DNA of 64,000 nucleotides from Batillaria attramentaria (GCA_018292915.2 JACVVK020000329.1:513501-577500); one strand, 5' to 3'. Counted from the first letter of the stretch, positions 12,522-24,151 are shown. Translations and numbers: made by a program. The notes: generated by a model not told the origin, from the sequence alone.

Positions 12522-12589
12522 CTGCAACACACAGACAACACCACAAGGCCATCAGAGCTGTGATCACAATTGCTGATAATGGAGGTGTG

Positions 12590-12930
12590 CGATAGCAACA
12601 TTTCTCGGCCGATCAAATGCACGAGAAATTACCACAAAGTCTGAGGTTGGGTGCTCATTTGGGGTTATGCAATAACACCACCATTTTTTCGGCCAATCAA
12701 ATAATTATAGGAGAAATAACGCCAAAGAGTCAGGTTGGGTGGTCTTTTTGGTTTATGCAATAACAACACCAATTCCCGGCCAATCAAATATAAGAGAAAT
12801 AATGACAATGACTCAGGTTGTGTGCTTTATAGGTTATGCAATAACAACATCATCTCTTGGCCAATCAAATACAAGACGAATACAAGAGTAAAAATGAAAA
12901 GGAGTCTGGTTGGCCGAGCCTGGATATGAA
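12590..12930. repeat. Minisatellite, about 81-88-bp units
   Basis: ttatgcaataac recurs at 12665, 12753 and 12834, each followed by ggccaatcaaat and agagaaataa. Lies about 70 bases upstream of the 5'-most visible CASK exon. Confidence 0.85.
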
Positions 12931-13074
12931 TGGGATGGGTAGGGGAGCTGGTGGAGGGTGCCCCGGGTGTGTGTGTGGGGGGGGGGGGGTGTTACGTAGT
13001 GCGATGAGTTCGTTCCACGTACTTTTTATGGTGGTGTAGAATGAACACTACAAAACGTTCTGTACGCTGCTCTG

Positions 13075-13163
<89 letters not shown>
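13075..13163. repeat. Compound (CA)n(GA)n
   Basis: CA then GA units. Confidence 0.98.
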
Positions 13164-13524
13164 CAAACACTTGGAGGCAAGATATTCCCACGTGAACTGG
13201 TTACGTGCTGATGCAGAGTAAACACACCTAAGCTTACTCAGCTGATCCCTGATTCCTACGTGTTGTGTTACAACAAAGTGTCAACCAAAATGCACACGGT
13301 GTTACGGAAAATGTTTAGTACATGACACTGGAACCGTGGAGCAAGAAATGGCAGGCGGTTGAACACGAGCGAAACTGATGAGAAATCGAATGTGCACACA
13401 ACACTGGCTGTTCAGAAGATTGACATGAAGGTGTGAAACAGCAACGCTGACGTCAGCATCACGTATCAAATTTACCGGAAAGCTGTATTGCAACAAAAAG
13501 GTAATAAGCGGGGGGAAGTGGGCA

Positions 13525-13684
13525 GAAGCTTCGGCGTTTAACGTCCTTTTCCACCACGTAAGGGTGATATCAAAGACGGGGCAACGAAAAATCGGCCAGC
13601 ACAAATCTCTGGCACCAGCCGGGAATCGAACTCACGACCCTAACGTTGATAGTCCAACGCTCAACCGCTCGAGCGTCCCCGGCA
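13525..13684 (-). mobile_element. tRNA-derived SINE family A
   Basis: Tail block gtttaacgtccttttccacc, body and B box (gggaatcgaactcacgacc) are clear; the A box is diverged. Confidence 0.85.
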
Positions 13685-13743
13685 TCCCAAAAACAAATAC
13701 GACAGAAAGATAACGAATGATAAAACGTCACAGGCTGGTGGCA

Positions 13744-13868
13744 AACATATTGAGGAGTGAGTGAGTGAGTTTCCTAGGCTTAAAGATCTAAGCACCCAAC
13801 AAAAAGCTTTCCACAGTGTGAAAAAAATTTACAGAGCCGATCGTGCACGCACACTGACAGTCAACTCT
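13744..13868 (+). repeat. Dispersed repeat with GAGT tract, copy 1
   Basis: gagtgagtgagtgagtttcc, then taaagatctaagcacccaac, aaaaagctttccacagtgtg, aaatttacagagccgatcg. An inverted relative lies at 27890-28030. It shares the GAGTGAGTTT...GGCTTAAAG end with SINE family C. Confidence 0.75.
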
Positions 13869-14108
13869 GTCACAGTTGCAGAGTTTTCAGCGTCCCTGAA
13901 ACCCCAATAAAAGCCAAGGGCAGCCTGATTTCACAGCTCAGTTTGCGTTTTGACACTGAGCGAGAAAGATCATGCAGCACTCAACATCCGCTAGACACTG
14001 TAGCGATGTGTCTCGCTCACTGACCAAAAGCATAATCATGTCACGGCAAACTCGTGCTCTGGTTTTATAAGGGTCCCCGAAGCGCTGAAAACTCTGCAAC
14101 TGTGACAC
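13868..14108. repeat. Imperfect foldback (about 240 bp)
   Basis: Arms gtcacagttgcagagttttc (from about 13869) and gaaaactctgcaactgtgac (to about 14105) are perfect inverts; inner parts (cactgagcgag / ctcgctcactg) also pair. Confidence 0.7.
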
Positions 14109-14847
14109 ATGTCCTGAATAAATCAAATCACAGACACTTTATCGCCGGATGGCCACTAAAGAATCACACAAAACGGCAAGGTATCACGTCAGTTCTTGAC
14201 GGCACTGCACATCCTAACGGTCGCACTGACCCGGAAGGCGATAATGACGTTCTGACGGTCACTGGGCCAGCGGCCATCAACACGAGAGACTGACCAACGG
14301 ACTGACCGCTGGGGCGAGCTGTCGCGGCCAGAAGTGTGTCATTTCACACATCGCGATTCTTCATCAGAGGTTGTGGTGATAGAGTGGTGGCTGAGAATTA
14401 AACTACCGTGCCCTTTCTACGCTGTGGCAGGTTCGTTATTGTCTGTGGGGGCCGCCGTGTGGTGCTTTGGGAAGCTAAGCCTAAGGCAAAGGGAAAAAGA
14501 AAGAATAAGAGGCACTGACGCAAGGGACATCACTCGTGTCACTCGTGTTATGCGGTTATTCCCCATGGCTCGCGTCTGTCTCAACTGGGCAGCTATTAAT
14601 TTTAAGCAGGCTTTGACTTCTGGTCTGCATCACTCGTGGTTCGCGGACCTGGCGGAGAAAAACCTTGCTTAGCCGCGAAATAGTCTTTGTTGCTTGCGCG
14701 GCGTGAAGCCCTAAAAAACTAACCCGTGTCATGCGGTTTCAACGAACGCAAGGGGCAACACTCAAGTCATGCGGTTACTCCCCTTGGGGCGCGTCTGAGT
14801 TGGGCAGCTAAAGCATCGGAAAAGGAAAAAAAAAAAAAAAAAAAGAG

Positions 14848-15015
14848 TGGGTGGGTGGGTGTTTGGGGGTTTAACGTCCTTTAACATACGGGTGGTACCA
14901 CGGACGGGGCAACGATGAAAAAGCCAGCACAAATATTTGGCCCCAGCCGGGATACGAACTCACGACCCGAGCATTAGAAGTCCAACGCTCTACCACTGGG
15001 CCACCCCGGCTCCCC
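14848..15015 (-). mobile_element. tRNA-derived SINE family A
   Basis: Complete modules with a CACC-type tail on the minus strand; an 8-base CGGAAAAG occurs on both flanks. Confidence 0.85.
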
Positions 15016-15094
15016 GACCACCCCGGAAAAGTAAGAAGTGAATGGAAAGAAAGAAAAAGGCACTATCAACCCATCCTGCCGGTGTTTTTGTTTG

Positions 15095-15144
15095 TGTTTT
15101 TTTTTTTTTTTTTTTTGGGGGGGGAGGGGTTGTTTTGGTTGTGG

Positions 15145-15175
<31 letters not shown>

Positions 15176-15176
15176 G

Positions 15177-15220
<44 letters not shown>

Positions 15221-15222
15221 TG
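15095..15222. repeat. Poly-T, G, (TTG)n and (GTGC)n
   Basis: Low-complexity run next to a family A SINE. Confidence 0.95.
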
Positions 15223-15630
15223 AATAATAAAACTGGAAACCGACTTCTTTTTCAGGCCTAAGCACCTTTGCGAGAGCTCGGCGGACGGGTGCTTTGGGTA
15301 TGGCCGGAGTGCAGACCTGTGTAACATTGTTTGCTGTCTTTGTTGCTGCAGTTAATTCTCACTTAATGGCCGGGTGCTGTTCGCCACAACCGTTACTCCC
15401 AAGCGAAAAATTCATCACTCGTACGCCAGTTTGGCTTACGGCGCTGGACATTTCTAAGCGAATTATTCTATCAAGCTTATTCGGGCGATTCTCGCGTACA
15501 TCTTGCCGGAAACTGGCGTTGCAAAGTTTCTAAAAGTTGAGTTTATTTGGCATGCTGCGTTGTTATTTTTCTAACTGAGACTGTCTCGTAGCTTTTTGGG
15601 ATAATTTGAGTTGGGCACTCGCGACGAAAG

Positions 15631-15632
<2 letters not shown>

Positions 15633-15696
<64 letters not shown>

Positions 15697-15766
15697 GGAC
15701 AGCTTGTAAGACAGGCAGTAATGCCTAAATGCTCTATCCTGAATAAATAAAAAAAACGCTTCATCA

Positions 15767-15849
<83 letters not shown>

Positions 15850-15860
15850 CACACACACAC
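15633..15860. repeat. (CT)n and (CA)n tracts
   Basis: CT at 15633-15693 and CA at 15768-15860; the spacer ends gaataaataaaaaaaacgc, like a LINE 3' tip. Confidence 0.95.
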
Positions 15861-16145
15861 CCCGACATGGATATCCCCTTCAACTCTCAGTACCGACTGC
15901 CCCTAAATCACAAGTTTACTCATGCAAGTTCAAAACTACAGCACCGTAACGGGACAAAGCCCTTCCACTAACCGACCACCACAAGTCCGATCCTGCCACA
16001 GAACTACGGTACAATATTCTAGTCACAGCTCTGTGACCTCTACCTAGTCCTTCATCAATGGATCATTTACTACGCTTCAACCTGCCATCAATCAATTACA
16101 CAAGCACGGACCCACCCAACACCAACAACGGCCGACAACTCTTAC

Positions 16146-16480
16146 CAACACTGGGAGCCGGCCGGAAGAGGCAGGTTAAAGGACACCGACTTGCGCAGGC
16201 GCGGCCTCTTGTTGGAACAGCCGCGGGAGAGGGAGCTCCCGACTTTGAGGCTGCTGTGGCGGATAATATGACCGCCGCCGTTCGCCACGTACTTCCCGTG
16301 AATGTTCACGTGGTTTATGACGGTTGACCCGTTAGCGTCGACTTTCTTCACCACATTGTTGGCTGTGAGAGAGTCTGCGAAATCCGGCAGGCAATTGGGA
16401 TGATGAGTAGAGTGTTGTGTTGTATTAGTGGGGGAGGCGTCTTTGTCGGCGGGCAGTCCACCGTGCACTGATTCCTGGAA
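16146..16480 (-). CDS. Probable internal coding exon, gene unrecognised, with a KSVSF motif
   Basis: Minus-strand open frame ending CAGTGTTG|gtaag at 16141-16145 (good donor, phase 2). It encodes a Ser/Asn/His-rich stretch, then VVKKVDANGSTVINHVNI, HGKYVANGGGHIIRH, SSLKVGSSLSRG and NKRPRLRKSVSFNLPLP. The 5' border is uncertain: candidate acceptors are gaacag (16484-16485), ccag (16475-16476) or one a little further up; beyond about 16510 the frame runs into minisatellite DNA and is probably not coding. KSVSF fits the RVxF docking consensus for protein phosphatase 1, but that motif is short and common. It lies about 3.6 kb upstream of the first visible CASK exon on the same strand; its donor is phase-compatible with that exon, but known CASK sequence does not contain it, so I treat it as a different or nested gene. 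Confidence 0.5.
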
Positions 16481-16509
16481 CGGCTGTTCGTGTATCATCG
16501 TGGACAAAC

Positions 16510-17630
16510 GCTTCGCCCGCACACACAAAAATATCCAAGGGAAGGTCTGTATTTCTTCGAATTTGTATTTCTCCAAAAACGAGTCCAAGACAAAGAGACG
16601 CTGCTCAGACACACAGGAGAGTATCCAAGGCAAGATCTGTATTTCGTCAAAGTTTGCCGTCGGAACACACCGAAAACGTATCCCAAAAAAAGACACAATG
16701 CTCAGACACACAAGGACGTATCCAAGGCAAGGTCTGTATTTCTACAAAGTTTGCCGTCGGAACACACCAAAAACCCAAAAACGTGTCTAAGGAAAGACAC
16801 AGACACACAAGAACGTATCCAAGGGAAGGTCTGTATTTCGTCAAAGTTTGCCGTCGGAACACACCATAAACGTGTCCAAAGAAAGACACGTTGCTCGGAC
16901 ACACAAGAACGTATCCAAGGCAATATCTGTATTTCTTCAAAGTTTGCCGTCGGAACAACCAAAAACGTGTCCAAGGAAAGACACAGACACACAAGCACGT
17001 ATCCAAGGGAAGGTTTGTATTTCTTCGAAGTTTGCGGTCGGAACAACCAAAAACGTGTCCAAGGAAAGACACAGACACACAAGAACGTATCCAAAGGAAG
17101 ATCTGTATTTCTTTAAAGTTTGCCGACGGAACACACCAAGAACGTGTCCAAGAAATACGTTCTTGTGTGCAACGTCAGACACACAGGAACGTATCCAAGG
17201 GAAGATTTGTATTCTTCAGTTTGCAGTCGACTCAAACCAAAACCGCGCCCAAGGAAAAAAAAATAGTTGAACATACACACAAAGACATATCCGAGGGAAG
17301 GCCTGTCTTTCCTCAAAGTTTGTTGTCGACAGAAACCCCAAGACGCGTCCAAGAAAAGATGGGTATATTTATCCCGATGCTATGGCCTACATCAGCATCA
17401 TCACCATAAAGTACTGGCACAAAACCTGTATCTCCTCAAAGTTTGTAGAGTCGTATGTACGCTGATTCGATTCCTGTTGATCAAAGGAGCTCAACCACCA
17501 CAAAACAACAAAATAACGATATTTATGTCTGTCAAAGCCCCTGTGTTTCCTCAAAGTTTGCAGTCGACACAAATCCACAACGCGTCCAAGAAAATATGGG
17601 ATATATTCATTCCAACCCGGTGCTCGTAGC
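16510..17630. repeat. Minisatellite, about 80-97-bp units
   Basis: About 12 units of tatccaagg.aaggtctgta, tttcttcaaagtttgccgtc, gaacacacc..aaacgtgtcc and aaggaaagacacagacac. Units degrade toward 17.6 kb. Starts within tens of bases of the coding exon at 16146-16480. Confidence 0.92.
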
Positions 17631-17649
17631 CGGCAAAATATAGACACAA

Positions 17650-18790
17650 AACGTTTTTATGTCTCAACTTTTTTTCCTACCTCCTATCAGCGATGGAGAC
17701 CAACAATCAAGCTTGCATCACTGCCTCGAAGCTGCCGAAGGACAGAATTACTGTGAAAACAGGTGCTTTCCTAGCAGAAACTTAACGCGATAATCTTCCT
17801 GTGTGTTTTGGCGTTTAGTACGTAATTTTCTCCAGCATGACGGACGAAACCGGTGTAGCTGATAACAAGCGATCTTACACAATCCCAGCTGCGTCAGCTG
17901 CGTGGTTTTCCATCAGAAGATGTTTATGGAATCACAGTCGGTGGTAGTTTACGATCCGTGATCCTGAAACATGACGATGCGTTCTTGTCTGGCAGTATCA
18001 CAAAACCTGACTTTCGCGGCAACAACACGAATAGTCGTTTCTCAGACTCTACCAGCATTTGTTGCTACATGGAGCGGAAATGACACTCTTCACAGAACGA
18101 TTCTGCTGTGTCTGTATTCGCGTCAGACGACATGCCATTGTCCCGATCGCCAATATGAGCTGAAAAATGATCTAGCTACAGAGAATAGTTCCGCGTCTGG
18201 ATCCAGTGAATATTGACGGTGCAATAAACCTAAAAGAAGACACGTGAGACGTCAGAATCATGCCGAGGCATCACGTATACCTCGGGAACCGCTAACATGA
18301 TCTTTCGATCACCCCAGCGTGCTATCGCAGATGAATAGGTCTGTCTTAAAATAAACTTTAGCTTTATGGTGTGATTTCGTCAGCAGTATAAAGATAGCTA
18401 AAGTTGTATTTTTGTTGTTTTTTTCTGTCCTGCGGGTGGGCAAAATCATTTCATGTCATGCCAGATCAAAAGTAATTGAACAACGCGCGTCATAATGTTC
18501 CACCGATGACGACATTCCTCTCCCAAACCAAACGTACACAAAGTTGAGAACTAAGACCCCCCTAGTGATAATCAAAGTCCTTCTCTGCCATTCGTACAAT
18601 GCTGGACACATCATGACACAAGTTCTAGCAACAAAGAGTTTCGCGTCTTTCTCAATACTGACTACTCACAGGGAACGAATGTAGGTGGACGCCGCAGGGA
18701 AGAGAACTGTGCCTGTAGTTGCCAGGACAGAAAGAATGACAGGGAGGGGGGGGGGGGACTAAAGAAAAATGAGAGGCAAGACTGGTGAAG
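17650..18790. other. No feature recognised
   Basis: Unique-looking sequence. An 81-codon plus frame at 17971-18216 shows no family resemblance. Confidence 0.5.
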
Positions 18791-18801
18791 GTCCCCCAAG
18801 A

Positions 18802-18971
18802 CGGTGGGTGTTTGGGGGTTTAACGTCCTTTTCCACCACATACGGGTGATATCCAGGACGGGGCAACGATGAAAAAGCCAGCACAAATATTTGGCCCCAG
18901 CCGGGATACGAACTCACGACCCGCGCATTATAAGTCCAACGCTCTACCATTCGGCCACCCCGGCTCCCCCA
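18802..18971 (-). mobile_element. tRNA-derived SINE family A, full copy
   Basis: All modules present; perfect duplications GTCCCCCAAGA at 18791-18801 and 18972-18982. Confidence 0.9.
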
Positions 18972-19239
18972 GTCCCCCAAGAGGGCCGTATCACCCAGCA
19001 TGTCCTTCACAGCTCCATGGTGCAATGGATATATATGGGATTTTGGTCAAGGGGTCCAGGTTGTGTAATGACCAGTGTGGACATCTGTTTCGGTCTTGGG
19101 GACCTCTTCAGCACACCATCGGCCATATATGAAGGTGGCACAGCTGTGACACCCAAACAATACGAAAGCACCACAATAAAGTAGCGTCGCATGTTGGGCA
19201 CACAACCAAAACCCTAAATCCACTGCACCAAGTACGAGA

Positions 19240-19870
19240 GTGAGTGAGTGAGTTTTGAGGGCTTAAAGCCGCGCAAGCCGCACAGACTAATTCGCGGCTG
19301 AGTGTGCCTGCACTACTTGAAAAAAAAAATGTAACGTTGCATAAAGGATGCAAACTGGTCCACGGAGCAGTATAAACCTTGGACATGAAGGAGACGCTGC
19401 ACCTTCATGCTAATTATTTATCGAACTCCCGGTCTCTGGTAAAACATCAGTACAAGACAATCTGGACAGCACAACACAATCCCCCATCTGACGACCAGAT
19501 GCCACAGCTCCAGCGCTATGAACAGACCACCATCTTCCGTCTACGAACTGGACACTGCAGACTGCGTGCCCACCTGTGCCGCCTTGGGCTGTCACACTCA
19601 CCAGACTGTCTGTGCGAAACAGCCCCTCAAACCCCGAACACATTCTGCAGTCCTGCCCCCTTTTCAAAGAAGCAAGGACACAACACTGGCCGAATGGAGC
19701 CACACTGGCAGAGAAACTCTGGTGCACCGAAACGAACCTCCTGAAGACCACTGCTTTTATAAAGACCACAAACCTAGTCATCTGAGGCGGAGTTCAGAAC
19801 AGGGAACGCAGAAGAAGAAGAAGAACTCCCGGTTACAAAAAAGCATAGAAAACAAATACAATTACAACTA
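19240..19870 (-). mobile_element. SINE family C, split by a LINE fragment
   Basis: Same modules as the copy at 12.1 kb; 15-bp duplications GCACCAAGTACGAGA at 19225-19239 and 19871-19885. The LINE piece at 19434-19822 is a later insertion. Confidence 0.9.
19434..19822 (+). mobile_element. 5'-truncated LINE 3' end inserted in a SINE
   Basis: Encodes a LINE C-terminus: TTIFRLRTGHCRLRAHLCR and LGLSHSPDCLC, then, after a frameshift near 19640, EHILQSCPLFKEARTQHW. The DCLC...H...C pattern is the usual C-terminal zinc knuckle. It ends in a (GAA)n tail. A perfect 11-bp target-site duplication, GAACTCCCGGT, flanks it (19423-19433 and 19823-19833). Confidence 0.85.
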
Positions 19871-20099
19871 GCACCAAGTACGAGAATCTATGCATACTGA
19901 CTACTTCGGGAAATTCGAAATTCAATACTGACTCTTTCAGAAACCTCGAACGACGAACGCCCTCTTCCTAATCTTCAAACTACGAGTATCGCACGCTCTT
20001 CTCCAAAACCGTGCAAAACGTTCCCCGAGTCGAAAACCGAAGACCATCAAATACTCTTAGCCCGTCACTTCCCATCACACACCGCTTGACACTTCACTC

Positions 20100-20340
20100 A
20101 CACTACCCCGTGGCTGTCAGCGCTGGCACCGTGCAGCGTGGGTTCGATCCCAGGTCGACCTGTGATATGTGATACCGATTTTTCCTGGCTTCCGCGCGGC
20201 TCTCACGGGGGATTTCTCTCTCCGCGTCTTCCGATTTCCTTCCCCAGCAAACTGAAAAACAGGTAGGTAGGTGGCACTGCACCACGACGACGCACCCCCC
20301 CCCCCCCTCCCGCGGTCAACGACCCGACATCATAAAGGTT
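20100..20340 (+). mobile_element. tRNA-like SINE, different family
   Basis: B-box-like gtgggttcgatcccaggtcg with gtggctgtcagcgctgg upstream. A short body with ccgcgtcttccgatttcc follows; it ends before a C tract. Single copy here. Confidence 0.45.
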
Positions 20341-20365
20341 AGAGACAACAGATACGGATTTCAGA

Positions 20366-20665
20366 GAAAATGCTATACATATATTCCTGTCAAACGCCTG
20401 CTGCATATTCCTATCAAACATCTGCTGTATATTCCTATCAAACATCTGCTGTATATTCCTATCAAACATACGCTGTATATTCCCATCAAGCATACGCTGT
20501 ACATTCCTACCAAACATATGCTGTATATTCCTATCAACATGCTGTATATTCCTGTCAAACATACGCTGTATATTCCTACTAAACATATGCTGTATATTCC
20601 TATCAAACATACGCTATATATTCCTATCAAACATATCCTGTATATTCCTATTAAACATACTGCGC
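20366..20665. repeat. 24-bp minisatellite
   Basis: About 12 units of the type gctgtatattcctatcaaac plus at(a/c)(t/c); 24 bases is a multiple of 3, so frames stay open on both strands. Confidence 0.92.
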
Positions 20666-20929
20666 ATGGCACCCTAGAAATGCTTTACAATTCACAAAAA
20701 AAAATCACAAAAATCCAGCAGCCAAAGACTCATGTTTAGGGTAAATTCAAACCAATTCCAATATTCTGGGGTTGGTTTGGTTTTTTTTAGTTTTTTTTAA
20801 AGCCAGCAGCGACCACCTACCCCCTCATTCCTCTGTCGTCTGCTAGTTCTTGTGCCAGCCGCGCAAGAATACAAACAGCCTACACGCCAAGCTCATTTTT
20901 CCCCTGTTTCTACTATTACGAGGGGGGTT

Positions 20930-21115
20930 CTGACGTTGAAAGTTCTTCGCCCACTCCAAAAACTTATGTCTTCAATGCTGGCGGAACTGAAAAAGAAGAG
21001 TCTGCCAAACTTTAAAATCCGAGGAATTCGAACTCCAGACCCCCACGACTTCAGGCCACTGACAAACCATGTATTCCCACTCGCTAAGCTATCGCGACCC
21101 CCATCCGGCCGGGAA
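20930..21115 (-). mobile_element. tRNA-like SINE, different family
   Basis: On the minus strand: A-box-like gcgatagcttagcgagtgg and B-box-like ggagttcgaattcctcgg 50-60 bases on, then a body ending near ctttcaacgtcagaacc. Confidence 0.5.
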
Positions 21116-21465
21116 AGGTCAACACCTTTTTTTCTTTTCTTTTTTTTTTTGTAAGTCAGCGTGACCTTATGGGTGCTCCCCTTGCGTTCTTCTTCTTCTT
21201 CTTCAAAACGCAATCAGCACGGGAGGTAGCTAAGATGGCGGGGACTTTTTCCCCCCTGGTGCTACTCAAATTCAAAAGTTTTGGCGGTTGTTCTGTCTCG
21301 AGTACAGACGTAGGTTTGAAATAATTACGGCCATGCACAGGGTTTTCTTTTATGTTACAGAAGTGTTTTAGGTCGCTTTCCAGTTGTTAAACGGCGTTTT
21401 TCTTTCACATAAGTAAACAGAACCACAGAGTAGTTCAAATGGAAGCAACACAGGAAAGACAACAA

Positions 21466-21535
21466 AAGTCCATTGACGTCATTTGAAGAAAAAGACCATT
21501 ACGTCAGTCTCTTTCATCTTGAAATCCCTTTGGAC
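21466..21535. repeat. MITE-like foldback, copy 3 (inverted orientation)
   Basis: aagtccattgacgtcatttg ... gaccattacgtcagtctctt tcatcttg; matches the reverse complement of copy 1 over about 65 bases. Confidence 0.6.
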
Positions 21536-21539
21536 TTCG

Positions 21540-23200
21540 GTTTGTCGGCGTGGGGAAAAAAGGGGGGCCATTTAGCAACCAGAAAACACATCACACCTAC
21601 AGGTTTGTACCATGTGAAGACGTGCGCATGCTCAAGTCATTACTTTTCAATCCAAGTAGCATCGTACACACTCTCCGCCATCGTACCTGATCGGAGCAAC
21701 GCCGAAACATAGCGCTTTCTCTGGTCAGAAAAAATATATCATTCTAGAGACCGCCCGGTCGTTCATCTCTACGCGTTCTGCAGCAGCCAAGCGGCTAAAC
21801 TAGAGGTGGCATGCACGGTCAAGATTCACGATTCACGTGCAAACCGATCGCAAAGCGGAGCTGTGCCCCTTAGAGCCTAGCATACATAAGCCCGCGACTA
21901 GCTTGATGAAGATGAGACTGAAAGATCAGTACGAAATACAGAAATGGAGGACACGGCGGGTCTGAGACTGAACGCTACTGACAGTGATAGCCCCGACGCA
22001 ATAAGTCTGAGAGTAGCGCTAAGTCTCAGACTATTCTGGTCCCTCTTCATGCATCCGACTCCAGGGTAATCACGCCGTGACCACCGTCGTGCACGTATTT
22101 CCGTTTAGTCCCAGAAACAGTCGTAAACACCGCTAAGCGCAGTCTTGGGACTAAGCCATATAGTCACGTCCTTTTTTGTGTGTACAACGCAGGTTAGGGG
22201 CAGTGCCCAAGCTACCTCACGGCAGAGGTGGATTTTTTTAGGTTTAGTTCCTACACGGAGGACTCCCGTTTTTGCGTCTCACGCCAGCCAGCTAATTCAA
22301 GCTAGTCTCGGATTTACGTTCTAGCCACCACAGAGTAGTTCCATGCACCAGGATCCACAAATCTCCGGTCCCGGATATGTCCAGGAACAAGCTAATCCGC
22401 CCAAGGAATGCATGTGCTGGCGCCTCCGTGTCAGCGAAAACCTGCCTGACGACAACTCATCCTTCATGCTGACACCAGACACCAGTCTGGTCCGAACTTT
22501 TTTCTTCTTTTTTTTTTTCCCCAAGACACGATGACGCGGGGAATTCCTTTCTTTAGATACGTGTTCATGCATACGTCTTGAGGACACCTTTGAAAATTGT
22601 TTTGTCATTCAATTTCCTGTGTCTTATGTTGGTTTTATTTACTGTACGTCGTGACGACGCTCCAAGTCAATTTTCCTGAAGGAATAATAGAGGGCAGTAT
22701 TTGTCTCCGTCCTACGCAACTAAAAGACAAAAACAACCTGCACGATTCACTTTTAAAAACTATACAGCGTGTACATGTGAGGACAATTCTAATTAAAGCT
22801 AACGGACGTGTTTTTCCTGACGAACAATTACAAAAATACTGTGTCTTCTGACTCTCTGAATATGCCTGACACGCGCTTGTGCCTTTTGTTTCTTCTGAAC
22901 TGTAGCTGCGTAATTAAAGCTCAGGGACGGAGATTGCGTAATGTTAACAAAGACTAGACGAAACATGTGCCATCCGAGACTCTTGGGCCATGCCCCCATT
23001 TAATGAGTTCATTTAAAGGAACGCGTGTTAAATCTTAAGAGCCGAAGCCCCGCCCGCTAGATGACTAGACTTGTTAAAAGAACAAGATACTGCACACCAA
23101 TAGGAGCCACTTCAAGCCGGTATTATGCAAGGCGTGGGAGTTCCCCGCTAGGCCCGACACCGCTGCAGATTGCATAATAGTGGTTTGAAATGGCTCCGAG
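21540..23200. other. No confident feature
   Basis: Frames at 22320-22540 are open on both strands but resemble nothing known and lack convincing splice borders. The rest is unremarkable. Confidence 0.5.
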
Positions 23201-23202
23201 TG

Positions 23203-23290
23203 ATAATAATAATAATAATAAATGGGTATTTAAGGGACGCCCTCCCTCCCACAAGAGCTCAGGGCGCCTCACAGTCAACACGCACTCACT
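23203..23290 (-). mobile_element. (AAT)n-tailed SINE fragment
   Basis: ataataataataataaatgg followed by ggacgcc ... agctcagggcgcctcac; resembles the tail end of family B but is a distinct sequence. A similar scrap with aataataaacgg ... ctcaatgcgcc lies at 37005-37090. Confidence 0.5.
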
Positions 23291-23386
23291 CATACAGAAA
23301 CAGAAACACACGCAACATTCCTCCACACATACATTTAACTACAAACACATAATGTGCAGCATCATACACGGCCTCCGCTGCCCTCG

Positions 23387-23390
<4 letters not shown>

Positions 23391-23454
<64 letters not shown>
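23391..23454. repeat. (CA)n microsatellite
   Basis: Follows the AAT-tailed SINE scrap. Confidence 0.98.
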
Positions 23455-23456
<2 letters not shown>

Positions 23457-23991
23457 CCAGCAAGATGATGATGTGGCAACAGCTATTGGTTAGGGGCAGT
23501 GAAGAGGTGGGTTTTCAGATTTTGCTTGCAGGATGGTTATCTACTCAAAGCTCACAGATCGACCTAGATAACAAAATAACAAAAGCGTGGTACCAAAGAC
23601 GTCACATGTGAAATATTACAGCCTCTTACAAAGGTGTGACTATACTTGTGGGCCGAACTGCGAGGCCACCGCTCGCTCCAGGTACAACACAAGAGGCGGG
23701 GGCCGGCTGTTGTAGCGGTTTGCAGTCCGCGGTAAACTGAAATTCCGAGCAGGCCGCACAAGTCACATGGGGTCGACGGCAACATTACAAGTTTACAGAG
23801 TTCTGAAACAGACTTAGGGAAGACCACTGACCCAACAGCGGCGGAATCCGTGCGAAATACTTGTTGATAGTCTGATGAATTTGTCCCTGACCTAAAGGAT
23901 CTGGTTCAGATCAAGCCCGATCCAAGGCCTACTAATTTATGTGTAACTATATTACTCACAGGCATCCCACGAGAGAGAAAGAGAGAGAGAG

Positions 23992-24151
23992 GTGTTTGGG
24001 GGTTTAACGTCCTTTTCCACCACATAGGGTGATATCAAAGACGGGGCAACGATGAAAAAGCCAGCACAAATATTTGGCCCCAGCCGGGATCGAACTCACG
24101 ACCCGAGCATTTGAAGTCCAACGCTCTACCATTCGACCACCCCGGCTCCCC
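23992..24151 (-). mobile_element. tRNA-derived SINE family A
   Basis: Complete modules; the tail end borders a GA microsatellite. Confidence 0.85.

Noticed and set aside
14334..14672. 112-codon plus-strand frame
   Set aside because: Contains a block (gtcatgcggtta..cccc) repeated at 14.75 kb, so it is probably repeat-derived; no domain.
12522..16140. Missing CASK 5' exons (start codon, Gly-loop, VAIK region) just upstream
   Set aside because: Searched by eye for expected motifs on the minus strand and did not find them; absence by eye is not proof.
16490..17409. Frames of 140-208 codons on both strands across the 95-bp array
   Set aside because: Several overlapping frames are open in the same array with unit lengths not multiples of 3, so coding is unlikely.
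16510..17630. CRISPR array
   Set aside because: Whole units repeat with no unique spacers and the context is animal DNA.
20203..20610. 135-codon frame with repeated DRNIQHMF units
   Set aside because: Explained by the 24-bp minisatellite; open on both strands.
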